Assembly (NCBI GenBank): GCA_030065655.1
Contig: JASJDT010000009.1
Span: forward strand, 1-33,220
DNA length: 33,220 nucleotides
DNA from: Desulfocapsaceae bacterium
GTDB taxonomy: Bacteria > Desulfobacterota > Desulfobulbia > Desulfobulbales > Desulfocapsaceae
Direction: 5' to 3'
This document shows, in pieces, positions 1-9,265 of the stretch (position 1 is its first letter; each line of letters begins with the position of its first letter). The translations under genes were made by a program, and so were the position numbers. Under the pieces are notes generated by a model, which was given only the letters and a program-made list of their open reading frames with translations, did not search any database and was not told the DNA's origin.

Positions 1-305
1 AGCCTTGCCAGGATTTAGAGTGTTGAATTCAAGTGAAATATCCAAAAAATACCTATCTGAAAGTAAAAATAAATCAAATAATACTTGTGCTTTCGATAAT
101 AATCAATTAGGGTGCGCTCGCAATTTGCTGCTGGAGCACTCTTTGCACTATTCTCAGTTATATTCTCATACGAATCATACCTTGAAATTGTCTCATTGAT
201 GCTCTTGTACAAAAAACAGCTATTTGTTATCGAGTCCCGGTGGGAAAACCTTCTCATGGTTTTCTTCCTGGAAAAATACTGGAGCAATCCTATAGTTGAC
301 AGTTA
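1..305. other. Upstream region without a supported gene
   Basis: The ORFs listed here (64, 90 and 64 aa) overlap one another on both strands. None has a convincing Shine-Dalgarno sequence or a recognisable domain. The 64-aa plus-strand ORF that begins with GTG at 112 has a hydrophobic stretch but nothing else in its favour. I treat this as AT-rich intergenic sequence upstream of the cold-shock gene. It may include the distal end of a gene cut by the window edge. Confidence 0.4.
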
Positions 306-440
306 ATTGCCGGTTGGCAATACCAATATTTTTTGCTGGTTGACCTTTCGTATGGAGAGGCAACCTCTAACAATGGCTCTATGGAAGAGCCGATTTACAA
401 TCGTGCGCATTTATCGCACAACGAACAAGGAGTAGTAACA
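306..440 (+). promoter_or_regulatory. Hairpin-rich 5' leader of the cold-shock gene
   Basis: Four perfect short hairpins lie in series upstream of the csp start: ATTGCC/GGCAAT (306-321), AGAGG/CCTCT (356-368), GGCTCT/AGAGCC (375-391) and GTGCG/CGCAC (403-419). They are followed by the ribosome-binding site AAGGAG at 427-432. Long structured leaders are a known feature of cspA-family mRNAs, where temperature-dependent folding controls translation. That this leader acts in the same way is inference. I could not place a confident promoter. Confidence 0.5.
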
Positions 441-641
441 ATGGTTGAAGGTACAGTAAAATGGTTTAACGATGCAAAAGGTTTTGGATTTATCGAGCAA
501 GATGGATCCGGTGATGTTTTTGTGCATCATACAGCTATCCAAGGTGAGGGTTTCAAGACTCTTGACGAAGGCGAGCGAGTAACCTTTGAAGTTGTCGATG
601 GAGCAAAAGGACCGGCAGCTGAGAACGTCGTTAGAAGCTAA
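441..641 (+). CDS. Cold-shock protein, CspA family
   Basis: This 66-aa single-domain protein binds single-stranded nucleic acid and acts as an RNA chaperone. Both RNA-binding motifs are present: KGFGFI (RNP1-like) and DVFVHH (RNP2-like), in the usual order after the N-terminal GTVKWFN. The length matches the family (65-70 aa). The ORF track begins at 333, but the family N-terminus MVEGTVKWF and an AAGGAG site 8 nt upstream set the start at 441. The gene is monocistronic, with a hairpin-rich leader before it and a rho-independent terminator directly after it. A second cold-shock domain occurs as part of a fusion protein at 29509-30042. Confidence 0.95.
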   Translation: MVEGTVKWFNDAKGFGFIEQDGSGDVFVHHTAIQGEGFKTLDEGERVTFEVVDGAKGPAAENVVRS

Positions 642-661
642 TTTTTTGCCTCTATAGTCGT

Positions 662-700
662 AAAAACCCGCCCTTGTGGTGGGTTTTTTTTTGCTTTTTT
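662..700 (+). terminator. Rho-independent terminator after csp
   Basis: The sequence AAACCCGCC, a short loop (cttgt) and GGTGGGTTT form a GC-rich stem followed by a run of T. It begins about 20 nt after the csp stop codon, so it ends the csp transcript. Confidence 0.85.
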
Positions 701-785
701 CTGAGGGGAGAACTACTCTAGGGAAGGATCTGATTTTTCTAGAAAAAAGATCTTCACATGCGTACTTACAGCCTAGGAGAAAGCA

Positions 786-1096
786 ATGATAACATTCGCA
801 TGGGTGGCTACTCCGGAAGCATGGGTTGCCCTTATCACACTGGTGGCCATAGAGATTGTACTGGGAATTGATAACATTTCTTTCATCTCTATTCTTGTTG
901 CCAGATTACCCGTTGTGAAAATAAATAAGGCCCCTTGTCTTTTCCACGCTCATTGCCATCTTCATCACTCCTCAAACCATTTATTGAACATCCTTACTGG
1001 CAGAATTTAGGTTTCCTTATTCTCATCATTACATTTATTTTTGGCTATCTTTATCATTCAATGGCGACTTTTATCAGTAATAATTATTATTTTTAG
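786..1096 (+). pseudogene. Decayed TerC-family membrane protein gene
   Basis: The first about 45 codons encode a typical TerC-family N-terminus: EAWVALITLVAIEIVLGIDN followed by FISILVAR, which carries the conserved acidic GIDN membrane motif. After that the frame becomes unrelated and stops at 1010, whereas intact family members run to more than 200 aa. Another frame (950-1096) stays open and encodes a hydrophobic segment (GFLILIITFIFGYLYH) ending at TAG. This suggests a large internal deletion plus frameshift rather than a sequencing slip alone. A plausible ribosome-binding site (AGGAGA) precedes the ATG. The TerC identity of the N-terminus is fairly sure. The origin of the downstream hydrophobic piece is inferred. 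Confidence 0.6.
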
Positions 1097-1167
1097 AGTT
1101 GATTAAGATATTAGCTCAATCTAGCGTGCCGTTGAGAGCCTGCCTCTCACCAGCCGGGAGGCAAAAT

Positions 1168-1854
1168 ATGAATAAAATAATAGTTATACTGCTAAATATA
1201 GTTATTTTGGCAATACCATTTACAGGACAAGGCAGCACGATAGTCTGTGCCAATCAACCTGAAGTCACGATCAATCATGCTCGACCGGAGATGATACCCG
1301 AGCTTTGCGCTTCTTCAGCCAAAGCATTAAGTATACTGGGTAGCTACGATCTGACTCCCAAACGGCAGATAGTAATTAACATAATCAATACTGAAATTAA
1401 TCACCTCGGCTACATGGCCTACGGTTCCTATAACAGCCGTACGGATCGAATAGAGTTAATGTCATATGAATCCATATTGAAACAGGACGATGCACCGGAG
1501 ATGTATGGTGAGTTTTTCGACCGGGTTCACTACAGAGGTGCCATTGCCCATGAAATCGCCCATGCGGTTTTTCATCACCATTCTCACAACATGTCACCCG
1601 GGCCGGCACCGCAAGAGTATCTTGCCCATGCCGTTCAACTCGCATCTCTGCCAAAGGAAAGAAGAAACAAAATTATCAGCAGCAAAGACTCAACATCTTG
1701 GGAATCGGGGGATGCCATCAGTGATGTCTATATGGCTCTCGAACCAACCGGATTTGCGGTAAAGTCATATATGCACTTGACCACTACGGAGAATCCCTTG
1801 GTGTTTATCGACATTCTTCTCAAGTCTAAATGGTTCTATGTATATATACCCTGA
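1168..1854 (+). CDS. Secreted HEXXH-motif protein, putative zinc metallopeptidase-like
   Basis: This 228-aa protein begins with a Sec signal peptide (MNKIIVILLNIVILAIPF...). The ORF track starts at a TTG at 1099, but GGGAGG sits just before the ATG at 1168 and the signal peptide begins there. The central motif HEIAHAVFHHH is a zincin-type HEXXH helix with extra histidines. The downstream EYLAHA segment resembles the region where zincins place a third ligand. I do not recognise a characterised family beyond a DUF-type group of exported HEXXH proteins. The location would be periplasmic or extracellular. The upstream neighbour is the TerC relic and metF converges from downstream, so the gene stands alone. 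Confidence 0.65.
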   Translation: MNKIIVILLNIVILAIPFTGQGSTIVCANQPEVTINHARPEMIPELCASSAKALSILGSYDLTPKRQIVINIINTEINHLGYMAYGSYNSRTDRIELMSYESILKQDDAPEMYGEFFDRVHYRGAIAHEIAHAVFHHHSHNMSPGPAPQEYLAHAVQLASLPKERRNKIISSKDSTSWESGDAISDVYMALEPTGFAVKSYMHLTTTENPLVFIDILLKSKWFYVYIP

Positions 1855-2032
1855 TGCCGGTAAGAGAGCTTGATAGAGCATATTTACTAGCATTTTTTAT
1901 GATAAAGATGGTTTGTGGAATGGGAAATCATTTTAAGAGCAGGCCATCTAATGTTCTAAAAATCTGCCGGTCAGGCACAACTTTGTAACTGTCAGGAAAA
2001 CTTGGAGAGGTAGAGTCGGTAATGTTGTACTA

Positions 2033-2059
2033 CCAATCCCGCTAGCTAAGCGAGATTGG
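2033..2059 (-). terminator. Hairpin downstream of metF (possible terminator)
   Basis: CCAATC and GATTGG, with inner CGCT/AGCG pairing around a 5-nt loop, form a stable stem 17 nt past the metF stop codon. It has no clear T-run on either strand, so it may be a 3' stability element rather than a classical terminator. Confidence 0.45.
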
Positions 2060-2075
2060 CAAAGCAGATCTATAA

Positions 2076-3590
2076 TTAAGCAGCTTTTTTATCCTTCGCT
2101 TGGTGATCTCTATCCAAGTGAAAATTAATCCAGGATGATGTATCCTTGAGTTCCCATAGTCGCGGTGGCACGAAGGAGCTGGCCAATTCATCGGTTTCGC
2201 TGTGTTTTTTCATGCGGTAGTAGGCTCGTACCCAGACGCAGAGCTTGTCTTCGTGGACCTCGCAATAGCCGTTATTGCTGCCACCACAGGCACCGTTTCT
2301 GGTGTGTTTTGGACACCCCGATTCCGGACATAGAAAGCCAACGTGCTGGATACCACAATCTCCACAGCTCTGGCAGGAGAGCATGAGTTTTTTAAATGGA
2401 TCTTCGAGAAAGAGTTTAAGAGCCCAGGATGAATTGGTTTTGTCCAGTGAACTTGATATTTTTTTATAGATTGGTGCTAATTTCGCATTCTTATCAAAGA
2501 ACCAATCATGAGCAGTACGAAGGAAAAGATAGTGGCAATTATCACCCACTTTGAGTTTGATTTTTTCTTTATATACCTGACCATTTTTTTGTTCATCAGA
2601 TTTTTTATAGAGATAAAACGATTTCGGATCATTTTCCTGGAATTCTTCGCGATAATCTTCCCAGTTGTGCTCTATCTCATCCATACGGTCAAGCACTTTA
2701 CCGACGGTATCAAAGCTGTCATGGATGCCACCCAAATGGATACCGTTGTAGCCGATACCTTTGAGTACAACGCCAAGGCGTGCAATACGCTCGATTGCGT
2801 GTTTTTTACCCTCGCCACTTTCGTATTCACTCAACACTTTTTGCAGCAGGTTATCAGATACATGTACACCTGGGACCTTGCCGGCATTCATTGGACGAGC
2901 GGGTCCTTTACCCAACAGATATAGAGAGGCAAGCACCGGAATATCAACATCATGCTCCTGGTTATAAATCAGCAGCTCTTCATATTTGTCGATGTCATAT
3001 CCCAGCTGAGTAATGGTGAATGAAGCACCGGCTTCAATTTTTCTTTGTAGCTTTCTATACTGAACAAGAGCCTCCGCCTCGGTATACTTAAACGGAGAGA
3101 CCGCGCATCCCGTCAGAAATATCTCGGAATGCCCTGTTTTAATAAGACGCATATTCAGATCGTTGAGCATGGATATAAGCACTACGGAATCAAAATCGAA
3201 AACAGGAGTTCCCCGGCCTCCGTATCCAAGTCCGGAATAATCACCTGTGAGGGCAAGAATATTTTTCATGCCCATATGCGCCAACTGCAGGGCTCTGCTT
3301 TCCATGCCGACACGATTGGTGTCGCGACAGGTGAAGTGCACAATGACATCCAGACCATAATTCTGCATTTCATAGCCAAGAGCATCCGGGCTTAAGGCCG
3401 GGTTACCGCCGGGATTATCGGTTATCGATACAGCCGTAATGCGACCGTCCTCAAAGGACTCCTTGGCTATACCCTTGATTTTATCCAATTTTTGACCTGA
3501 TACTTCGCGACCTGGTACCAGCTCAAGAGTAACAACAAAATTATCCGGGGTTGAAATGTCATCATTAAAATTACGTTTCACAGTTTCCAT
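2076..3590 (-). CDS. metF: Methylenetetrahydrofolate reductase with C-terminal cysteine-rich domain
   Basis: The enzyme reduces 5,10-methylene-THF to 5-methyl-THF with a flavin. In anaerobes it serves methionine synthesis and the methyl branch of the Wood-Ljungdahl pathway. Residues 1 to about 300 form the MetF TIM-barrel (SITDNPGGNP, LALTGDY, PFKYTEAEAL, IPVLASLYLL). Roughly residues 400-455 hold a dense Cys cluster (CQSCGDCG, CPESGCPKH, NGACGG, CEVHEDKLCVW) typical of the C-terminal metal-binding domain of MTHFR proteins in acetogens and sulfate reducers, related to MetV. At 504 aa it is much longer than E. coli MetF (about 300 aa). The ribosome-binding site is poor (AAGG abuts the ATG), so the start is a little uncertain. 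No metV or metH lies next to it. Confidence 0.9.
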   Translation of the reverse strand: METVKRNFNDDISTPDNFVVTLELVPGREVSGQKLDKIKGIAKESFEDGRITAVSITDNPGGNPALSPDALGYEMQNYGLDVIVHFTCRDTNRVGMESRALQLAHMGMKNILALTGDYSGLGYGGRGTPVFDFDSVVLISMLNDLNMRLIKTGHSEIFLTGCAVSPFKYTEAEALVQYRKLQRKIEAGASFTITQLGYDIDKYEELLIYNQEHDVDIPVLASLYLLGKGPARPMNAGKVPGVHVSDNLLQKVLSEYESGEGKKHAIERIARLGVVLKGIGYNGIHLGGIHDSFDTVGKVLDRMDEIEHNWEDYREEFQENDPKSFYLYKKSDEQKNGQVYKEKIKLKVGDNCHYLFLRTAHDWFFDKNAKLAPIYKKISSSLDKTNSSWALKLFLEDPFKKLMLSCQSCGDCGIQHVGFLCPESGCPKHTRNGACGGSNNGYCEVHEDKLCVWVRAYYRMKKHSETDELASSFVPPRLWELKDTSSWINFHLDRDHQAKDKKAA

Positions 3591-4057
3591 CCTTGTGTGG
3601 TTCAGTAATGCCTGTCTAAATCTTGGGTGGATAGGTCGTTGTAAGATATGCTTTTTAAGTGAATTCCTGGCAAATAAAACAACTGATCTGTCTCAACAAA
3701 AAACTCCCACGGCGTAGTATAAGCATTGTTTAGGTGTGCTGGAAGAAAAACATTAAAAATCGAGGGTATTCACTCATCTCGGTAAAATATGCTCCCTTTT
3801 TTACATCTATTTTGGGAAAAAATAACACCAGAAATACTTAAAGCAAAAATAATGATATTTGATATGTGGGAATCTTGTGCTAAAAAAGTATTGTTTGCAG
3901 GCTGTTACAATGTGGTAGCTATTTTTATGTGCTTGTTTGATTACGCCAAAATTTTAAATAGAAACTCACCTTTTTTCTATGGAAGGGCGAGCCGAGAGCG
4001 GGGAGAATTCAGATCATCCTGAATAAATGCGCACACTCTCCCCAATATTCTATCCCA
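3591..4057. other. AT-rich intergenic region between metF and sodN
   Basis: The only listed ORF (3789-4022, 77 aa) lacks a ribosome-binding site and any known motif. Near the sodN end, GGGGAGA (4000-4006) pairs with TCTCCCC (4037-4043) around an inner ATTCAG/CTGAAT hairpin (4007-4024). This is a possible 3' structure for the sodN transcript, without a T-run. The metF promoter must lie in this region, but I cannot pinpoint it. Confidence 0.4.
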
Positions 4058-4501
4058 CTAATCGTGGGAAGCAAAATAGAGTTTGGCAAAAGCGTCAATG
4101 TGCTCCTTGAGCTTCGCGGCGTTTTGAAGGTCGGTGGTCTGTTTGCATTTCATGGCATACACAAGCATCTGATGAAGATGCGTAAGCATTTCCTCGTAGT
4201 TTTTGTCATCGGCTTTAATGCGTTGGGTGAGAAAATATTGGCTTACTATTTCCTGGAATTCATTGGCATGTAGTTCTTTGTTCATAATCCAGCGAATATG
4301 CTGGTTGCTGTTCTTCCCATCAGCGGGATTGTTGATCTTGTCCATGGATTTTTCAATGGTGGCTACATGTTCTCTGAGCAGGCTGATACGCATCTCATCA
4401 TCATAGATACCGCAGGGAATTTCACAATGTGAAAATGCAGGAACAGCAATCAGTAGTGTAGCACCCAGCATAAGAATAACTTGCAGCAATATTCTGGACA
4501 T
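4058..4501 (-). CDS. sodN: Nickel superoxide dismutase, exported form
   Basis: This 147-aa precursor belongs to the Ni-SOD family, which disproportionates superoxide. The nickel hook HCEIPCGIYD matches the family signature HCxxPCGxYD, giving His1, Cys2 and Cys6 as ligands. Ahead of it lies a 24-residue Sec-type signal (MSRILLQVILMLGATLLIAVPAFS) ending in an acceptable signal-peptidase site, so cleavage would make the hook histidine the N-terminal residue. The rest (about 123 aa, helical) fits the normal mature length of about 117 aa. The ORF track starts at 4708, but AAGGAGGT lies 6 nt before the ATG at 4501. No SodX-type maturation protease is nearby. The protein should act in the periplasm. 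Confidence 0.88.
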   Translation of the reverse strand: MSRILLQVILMLGATLLIAVPAFSHCEIPCGIYDDEMRISLLREHVATIEKSMDKINNPADGKNSNQHIRWIMNKELHANEFQEIVSQYFLTQRIKADDKNYEEMLTHLHQMLVYAMKCKQTTDLQNAAKLKEHIDAFAKLYFASHD

Positions 4502-4806
4502 GGTTTTACCTCCTTGTCGGTTGATTCTGGTAAGAGAAATGGTTGTGACGGAAAATGAGCAGCAAATACATAGTCCAAACCTATTCATCTCATGGAGTAC
4601 ACAGTATGACTCCCTTTCGGAAAAACAAGAAAGGAATAGAGTCCTCTCTCTTTGATGATCTAACACCTGGATTCGGAATGATCTTCTTGATTTCGCCGGC
4701 GGTAGCATCTATGCTAAGCAAATAGTTACCGATACAGACACCCTGAAATGCGATGTAAAAAGAATAACCCATAATTCAATCTGCTAACCGATACTTCAGA
4801 AAATAC
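4502..4806. other. Divergent intergenic region, sodN / sensor kinase
   Basis: It contains the sodN ribosome-binding site (AAGGAGGT on the minus strand at 4508-4515). The promoters of two divergent genes should lie here. No clear -35/-10 pair or repeat could be assigned. ORFs listed on the minus strand here (4590-4772, 4726-5097) have no support. Confidence 0.4.
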
Positions 4807-7776
4807 ATGCGACTGCCGGAACTCTCCCTCGCTTCTGTTCCTTTTTATGTTTCCTTCATCGTAGTTACGACCCTGGGGCTGTTTGTCGGTAGCTTTTGGG
4901 CATTCAATGAATTCCATGCATACCGGCAGAGTGTTGCCAACCTGCAAGACAACTATCAAAAGCAATATGAAGGAAGAGTATTTGAGGAATTTGAAAGAAT
5001 TGTCAATTTTATAGAGTACCAAAGGGCGGAACAGAGCAGCAGGGCAGGAGATAAACTCAGAGAAAAGGTCCAATCCGCCATCTCCATCGCTTCCCATGTT
5101 AACAGTTTATACAGCGAGAGTGCTGCTCCTGTACAGTTGCATCATATGGTAGCTGAAATGCTACGACCAATTCGCTGGGATAATGGCCTTGGCTATTATT
5201 TTGCTGGCAGTTTATCTACCGGCAAATATGTGCTCCATGCTGACAGGCCCTCGCTTGAAAATGTAGGCTTAGTCCAGCATCAGAACAAAAACTATAGAGA
5301 GACAATAGAGGCATTCCTCAAGATCATTGAGGAAAAGGGTGCTGGGATGATCCGTTATAGATGGACCAAACCGGAGTCAACTGCAGATAATTATGAAAAA
5401 ATTTCCTTTGTCAAAGAGTTCCAGCCCTTTAATTGGTTTATTGGCACCGGTGTATATGTTGATGAGATGGAAAACAGAACGCAACAGGTTGTCCTCAGCC
5501 GCCTTCAAAACCTTCAGTTCGGCAAAACCGGAGAATTGATGATCTACAGTGGCGACGGCACCGTTGTTTGCAGTACCAATAGAAAATTATTAGGCAGGTC
5601 CTTTGCAGGGCTCGTAAATGATGGCCATTATGGGTTTGCCTCGGCAATTTCAGAATTGCAAAACTCTGGGCGTGGAAGCGGTTTCTACCAGTATTCTGTG
5701 GTAGATCGTGGCAAAAAAGGTGAGATGGAACGACTCGGCTACATGGCAGAATATCCAGAATGGAATTGGCTTATAGCCACAAGTATATCGAAAGTGGAAA
5801 TGAACAAGGCAATCCAAGCAGAGACCGAAACCTATGTTGACATCGCCTTCAAGAATTCCGCCCTTTTTATAATTCTCTTCATTATCGCAGTCTCCTCTCT
5901 TTTACTGGTCTCCTTTTTTTATTCACGAAAAATTCGGGGTAGTTTTAATCATTTCACCGAATTTTTTCAGCAGGCAACTGACTTTAGGGCACGGGTGAAG
6001 AAAGAGATGTTGGGTTTTCCTGAACTAGAGAAGTTAGGCGAATATGCCAACCGCATGAATGAAGACAGATTGGCCAAAGAAAAAGTTATTCTAAGGGATG
6101 AGCGGCGACTTGATACCCTGCTTCAACTTGGATTCATGGAGAGTGGTAGCCTTCGGAAAATGTATGAATTCACCCTGAGACGCCTTGTTGAGATTACCGA
6201 GAGCCGGGCTGGCTATTTTCTTACCATTGAAGATGGCAAGCCGGTTCTCCAATCACTGGCCCGCCGTGAAGATGATGTGGCCTTTGGTGTAACCGTGGAT
6301 CCGGATAAGGGGCCTCCCAAACGTTATGATAAAACTCTTGAACGAATACTCGCCCAAAAAGGTATCGTTTTTCAAACAAATGCCCAGCAGGCTGCCGATC
6401 AAACTTTTTTCCCCATTGATGGGGATGTATATCAGCGGGTTGACGTACCGATCTTTGAGAACGAACAGATAGTGGCAATTCTCGGTTTATGTAATAAATC
6501 AAAAGCCTATGGTGAAGAGGATGCCCGTCAGGCAACCTTGCTTCTTGAGGGTATGTGGCTGCACAAAAATAAGATAACCAGCAGCAAGGAAATGTTGAAG
6601 CTAAGGCAGCTGCTCAAAAACATTACCGACTCAATGCCCTCCATGCTCATTGGTATTGACCAATCTTACCGGGTTATCCAATGGAACCAGAGGGCTGAAG
6701 AAAATACCGGCGTTTCTGCGGCGCAGGCAGAAGGATGTTTGTTACATGAGGTTCTACCCAGAATCAAAAGTTATGAGAAAGAAATGCAAAAGGTCATTCA
6801 GTATGGCGAGCAAACAGAAATACGCAGGATCCCGAGTGGTACTGAGGAAGAAAAAAGGTATGAAACACTCACAGTCTATCCATTGATTGCCGGCGACATC
6901 CAAGGTGCTGTACTGCGTTTCGATGATGTTACCGAGCGGGTGGCCATGGAAGAGATGATGATTCAATCAGAGAAGATGATCTCCGTCGGTGGGCTTGCTG
7001 CGGGGCTGGCTCATGAAATCAACAATCCCCTCGCATCCGTCAAACAGAACCTGCAAATGGTGAAAAAAAGACTCCAATCTTCACTTCCTCTAAATCAGCA
7101 GGCGGCAGAAAAAGTGGGAGTTGAACTTGAGGATATTCATCGCTACCTGGACGAGCGTGGCATTAATCATATGCTTGATCTCATCGACAACGATTCTGCC
7201 AGAGCAGTCAAACTGATCCATAACATGTTGTCATTTAGCAGAAAAAGTGTCTCGGTTTTCAATTACGTCGACATTCGGGAATTGCTCGATAGTGCATTAG
7301 CGTTTAGTTTGACCGATTACGACCTGAAGAATAAATATGATTACCGACGGATAAAAATAGAAAAGGATTATCCGGGTAAAATGCGGGAGGTACAATGTGA
7401 GCAGAGCAATATCCAACAGGTATTTCTCAATTTGATCATAAATGCAACTCATGCAATGGTAGAAAAAATGCAGGATAGCGAGGAGCCGCCATGTTTGTGT
7501 TTGCGCGTTCAGGAAGAAGATGATATTGCCAGAATTGAAATCGAGGACAACGGTACAGGAATACCCCGGAAAAATCTCAAGTCGATTTTCGAGCCTTTTT
7601 TTACCACCAAGGAAATGGGTAAAGGAACCGGTCTTGGGCTTTCCATCTCCTATTATATCGTTACCGATCAACACAAAGGATCCTTGCAAGTGAGATCACA
7701 ACAGGGTAAGGGAAGTTGTTTTGTCGTTCGCCTGCCCTTTGAACAACAGAACAACGAAGAACAGACATCTAGTTAA
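4807..7776 (+). CDS. Membrane sensor histidine kinase (tandem Cache-GAF-PAS-HisKA-HATPase)
   Basis: This 989-aa kinase is membrane-bound. TM1 is at about residues 11-33 and TM2 at about 348-372. Between them lie two repeats with Cache features (GYYFAGS...[12 protein letters not shown] and GFYQYS...[14 protein letters not shown]), so a periplasmic tandem Cache sensor for small ligands is likely. After TM2 come a linker, a GAF domain (about 437-590) and a PAS domain (about 600-715). The HisKA H-box follows ([14 protein letters not shown], His at about 735), then an HATPase with N-box ([10 protein letters not shown]), DNGTGIP and GTGLGLS. All catalytic boxes are intact. It has no receiver domain and no adjacent response regulator. 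The ATG at 4807 has no strong ribosome-binding site. serB follows after 66 nt but is functionally unrelated. Confidence 0.9.
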   Translation: MRLPELSLASVPFYVSFIVVTTLGLFVGSFWAFNEFHAYRQSVANLQDNYQKQYEGRVFEEFERIVNFIEYQRAEQSSRAGDKLREKVQSAISIASHVNSLYSESAAPVQLHHMVAEMLRPIRWDNGLGYYFAGSLSTGKYVLHADRPSLENVGLVQHQNKNYRETIEAFLKIIEEKGAGMIRYRWTKPESTADNYEKISFVKEFQPFNWFIGTGVYVDEMENRTQQVVLSRLQNLQFGKTGELMIYSGDGTVVCSTNRKLLGRSFAGLVNDGHYGFASAISELQNSGRGSGFYQYSVVDRGKKGEMERLGYMAEYPEWNWLIATSISKVEMNKAIQAETETYVDIAFKNSALFIILFIIAVSSLLLVSFFYSRKIRGSFNHFTEFFQQATDFRARVKKEMLGFPELEKLGEYANRMNEDRLAKEKVILRDERRLDTLLQLGFMESGSLRKMYEFTLRRLVEITESRAGYFLTIEDGKPVLQSLARREDDVAFGVTVDPDKGPPKRYDKTLERILAQKGIVFQTNAQQAADQTFFPIDGDVYQRVDVPIFENEQIVAILGLCNKSKAYGEEDARQATLLLEGMWLHKNKITSSKEMLKLRQLLKNITDSMPSMLIGIDQSYRVIQWNQRAEENTGVSAAQAEGCLLHEVLPRIKSYEKEMQKVIQYGEQTEIRRIPSGTEEEKRYETLTVYPLIAGDIQGAVLRFDDVTERVAMEEMMIQSEKMISVGGLAAGLAHEINNPLASVKQNLQMVKKRLQSSLPLNQQAAEKVGVELEDIHRYLDERGINHMLDLIDNDSARAVKLIHNMLSFSRKSVSVFNYVDIRELLDSALAFSLTDYDLKNKYDYRRIKIEKDYPGKMREVQCEQSNIQQVFLNLIINATHAMVEKMQDSEEPPCLCLRVQEEDDIARIEIEDNGTGIPRKNLKSIFEPFFTTKEMGKGTGLGLSISYYIVTDQHKGSLQVRSQQGKGSCFVVRLPFEQQNNEEQTSS

Positions 7777-7842
7777 AGTATCCTGGTTTTGCATAATCGG
7801 ATGGCAGAGATTTTTGTATTAAAATTATCAGGTTAAAGGATC

Positions 7843-9096
7843 ATGAGTGAACTCATATTAATCAATATTTCCGGTAAAGACCGACGTGGGCTGAATTCCA
7901 GATTCAGTTCCCTGATGGCACAATATGATGTCAACATCCTTGATATCGGTCAATCGGTTATCCATGAACATATATCTCTTGGTATCTTGGTTGAAATTCC
8001 CGAGGCCGGTGATTTTCCGGCTCTCTATAAGGACATACTCTACGAAGGGCATAATCTTGGTTTAGCGGTGGAGATAAAAGCTGTAGCTCATGACCGTTAT
8101 GAGTCATGGGTGAAAGCTCAGGGTCAGGAAAGGCGCAAAATAACACTTCTCGGCAAAAAGATTACCGCCCAGCAGATTTCCGGTGTTACCTCGGTGATTT
8201 CAGAAAATGGTTTGAACATCGACTCAATATCCAGGTTGACCGGTCGCATTTCCCTGGCCAATCCCCAGCTTAATCCACGAGCCAGCATTCAATTGACAGC
8301 AAGCGGAAAGCCGAAAAATATCAAAGAAATGCGTAGAAGTTTCATGGAGATTTCTAGGCAGACCGGCATTGATATCTCATTTCATGTCGATAGTATCTAT
8401 ACCCGCAACAGAAAGTTGGTTGTTTTTGATATGGACTCGACTCTCATCCAGGTGGAGGTAATCGATGAATTGGCCAAGCTGGCTGGAGTTGGCGCCGAGG
8501 TTGAAGCTATTACTACGGCAGCCATGCGTGGTGAACTCGATTTCAAGGAAAGCTTTCGTAGGCGGGTTGCTCTGCTCAAAGGGCTGGACGAGCACAAACT
8601 CTCCCTTATAACCGACTCGCTACCTCTGGCTGAGGGCACCGAGATTGTGACAAAAACACTGAAGGGACTGGGCTATAAGCTGGGTATCCTATCCGGCGGG
8701 TTCACCTTCGTGGGTGAGTATCTCAAAAGGAAACTGGGCTTTGATTACCTCTATGCCAATACTCTTGATATAGCCGATGGGAAAGTTACCGGAGAGGTAG
8801 TCGGAGACATCATTGACGGCGAGAAAAAGGCTGAATTGCTGGCGATGATCGCGGAAAAGGAAAACATTCATCTTGACCAGACCATTGCCGTTGGTGATGG
8901 CGCCAATGATCTGCCCATGATCAGCCTGGCTGGGCTCGGTGTTGCTTTTCACGCCAAACCGGTAGTCAGGGAAAAAGCGGGCAATACCATCACCAGTGTT
9001 GGCCTGGACGGTCTACTCTACCTGATCGGCATTCATGATCGGGAAATACGTCAGGAAGAAGAAACGCTCCAGGTTGATCTGGACCAGGAGCGTTAG
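7843..9096 (+). CDS. serB: Phosphoserine phosphatase with two N-terminal ACT domains
   Basis: It catalyses the last step of serine synthesis, phosphoserine to serine plus phosphate. Residues 1 to about 90 and about 98-180 are ACT-like regulatory domains (the start LILINISGKDRRGLNSRF is typical). The HAD phosphatase follows: motif I VVFDMDSTLI with nucleophile Asp196 and Asp198, motif II LSGGFT, and motif IV VGDGANDLPM. The length (417 aa) matches ACT-ACT-SerB proteins of Desulfobacterota and mycobacteria. AAAGGA lies 2 nt before the ATG at 7843. The ACT domains suggest feedback control by an amino acid, probably serine. Its 3' end faces the small riboswitch-controlled ORF on the other strand. 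Confidence 0.93.
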   Translation: MSELILINISGKDRRGLNSRFSSLMAQYDVNILDIGQSVIHEHISLGILVEIPEAGDFPALYKDILYEGHNLGLAVEIKAVAHDRYESWVKAQGQERRKITLLGKKITAQQISGVTSVISENGLNIDSISRLTGRISLANPQLNPRASIQLTASGKPKNIKEMRRSFMEISRQTGIDISFHVDSIYTRNRKLVVFDMDSTLIQVEVIDELAKLAGVGAEVEAITTAAMRGELDFKESFRRRVALLKGLDEHKLSLITDSLPLAEGTEIVTKTLKGLGYKLGILSGGFTFVGEYLKRKLGFDYLYANTLDIADGKVTGEVVGDIIDGEKKAELLAMIAEKENIHLDQTIAVGDGANDLPMISLAGLGVAFHAKPVVREKAGNTITSVGLDGLLYLIGIHDREIRQEEETLQVDLDQER

Positions 9097-9108
9097 CTCT
9101 GAGAGCCT

Positions 9109-9228
9109 CTATTTCTTGGTTGGTGTTGATCGCAGGATCAGGCAAAGGCGTAGAATGGCCTGATAGGTATCCCAATCTTTGGTAGCAAGAAGAGCTTGTT
9201 TAGTGAAGGCTATTTCATTTTTCAGCAT
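9109..9228 (-). CDS. 39-aa small protein under a cobalamin riboswitch
   Basis: This ORF was missed by the ORF track because of its length. It reads MLKNEIAFTKQALLATKDW...ILRLCLILRSTPTKK. An excellent Shine-Dalgarno (AAAGGAGG) lies 5 nt before the ATG. The peptide looks helical and cationic at its C-terminus, with a single Cys. It has no membrane segment and no signal peptide. Upstream, in order, lie a sigma-70 promoter, a cobalamin riboswitch and an intrinsic terminator. No other minus-strand gene follows within 4.6 kb, so this is the only visible coding product of that transcript. I do not recognise the family. It could instead be a leader peptide, or the transcript could act as RNA antisense to the serB 3' end. 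Confidence 0.6.
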   Translation of the reverse strand: MLKNEIAFTKQALLATKDWDTYQAILRLCLILRSTPTKK

Positions 9229-9265
9229 TGGTTCCTCCTTTGGTCCTGATTGAAGGTTCGCAAGC

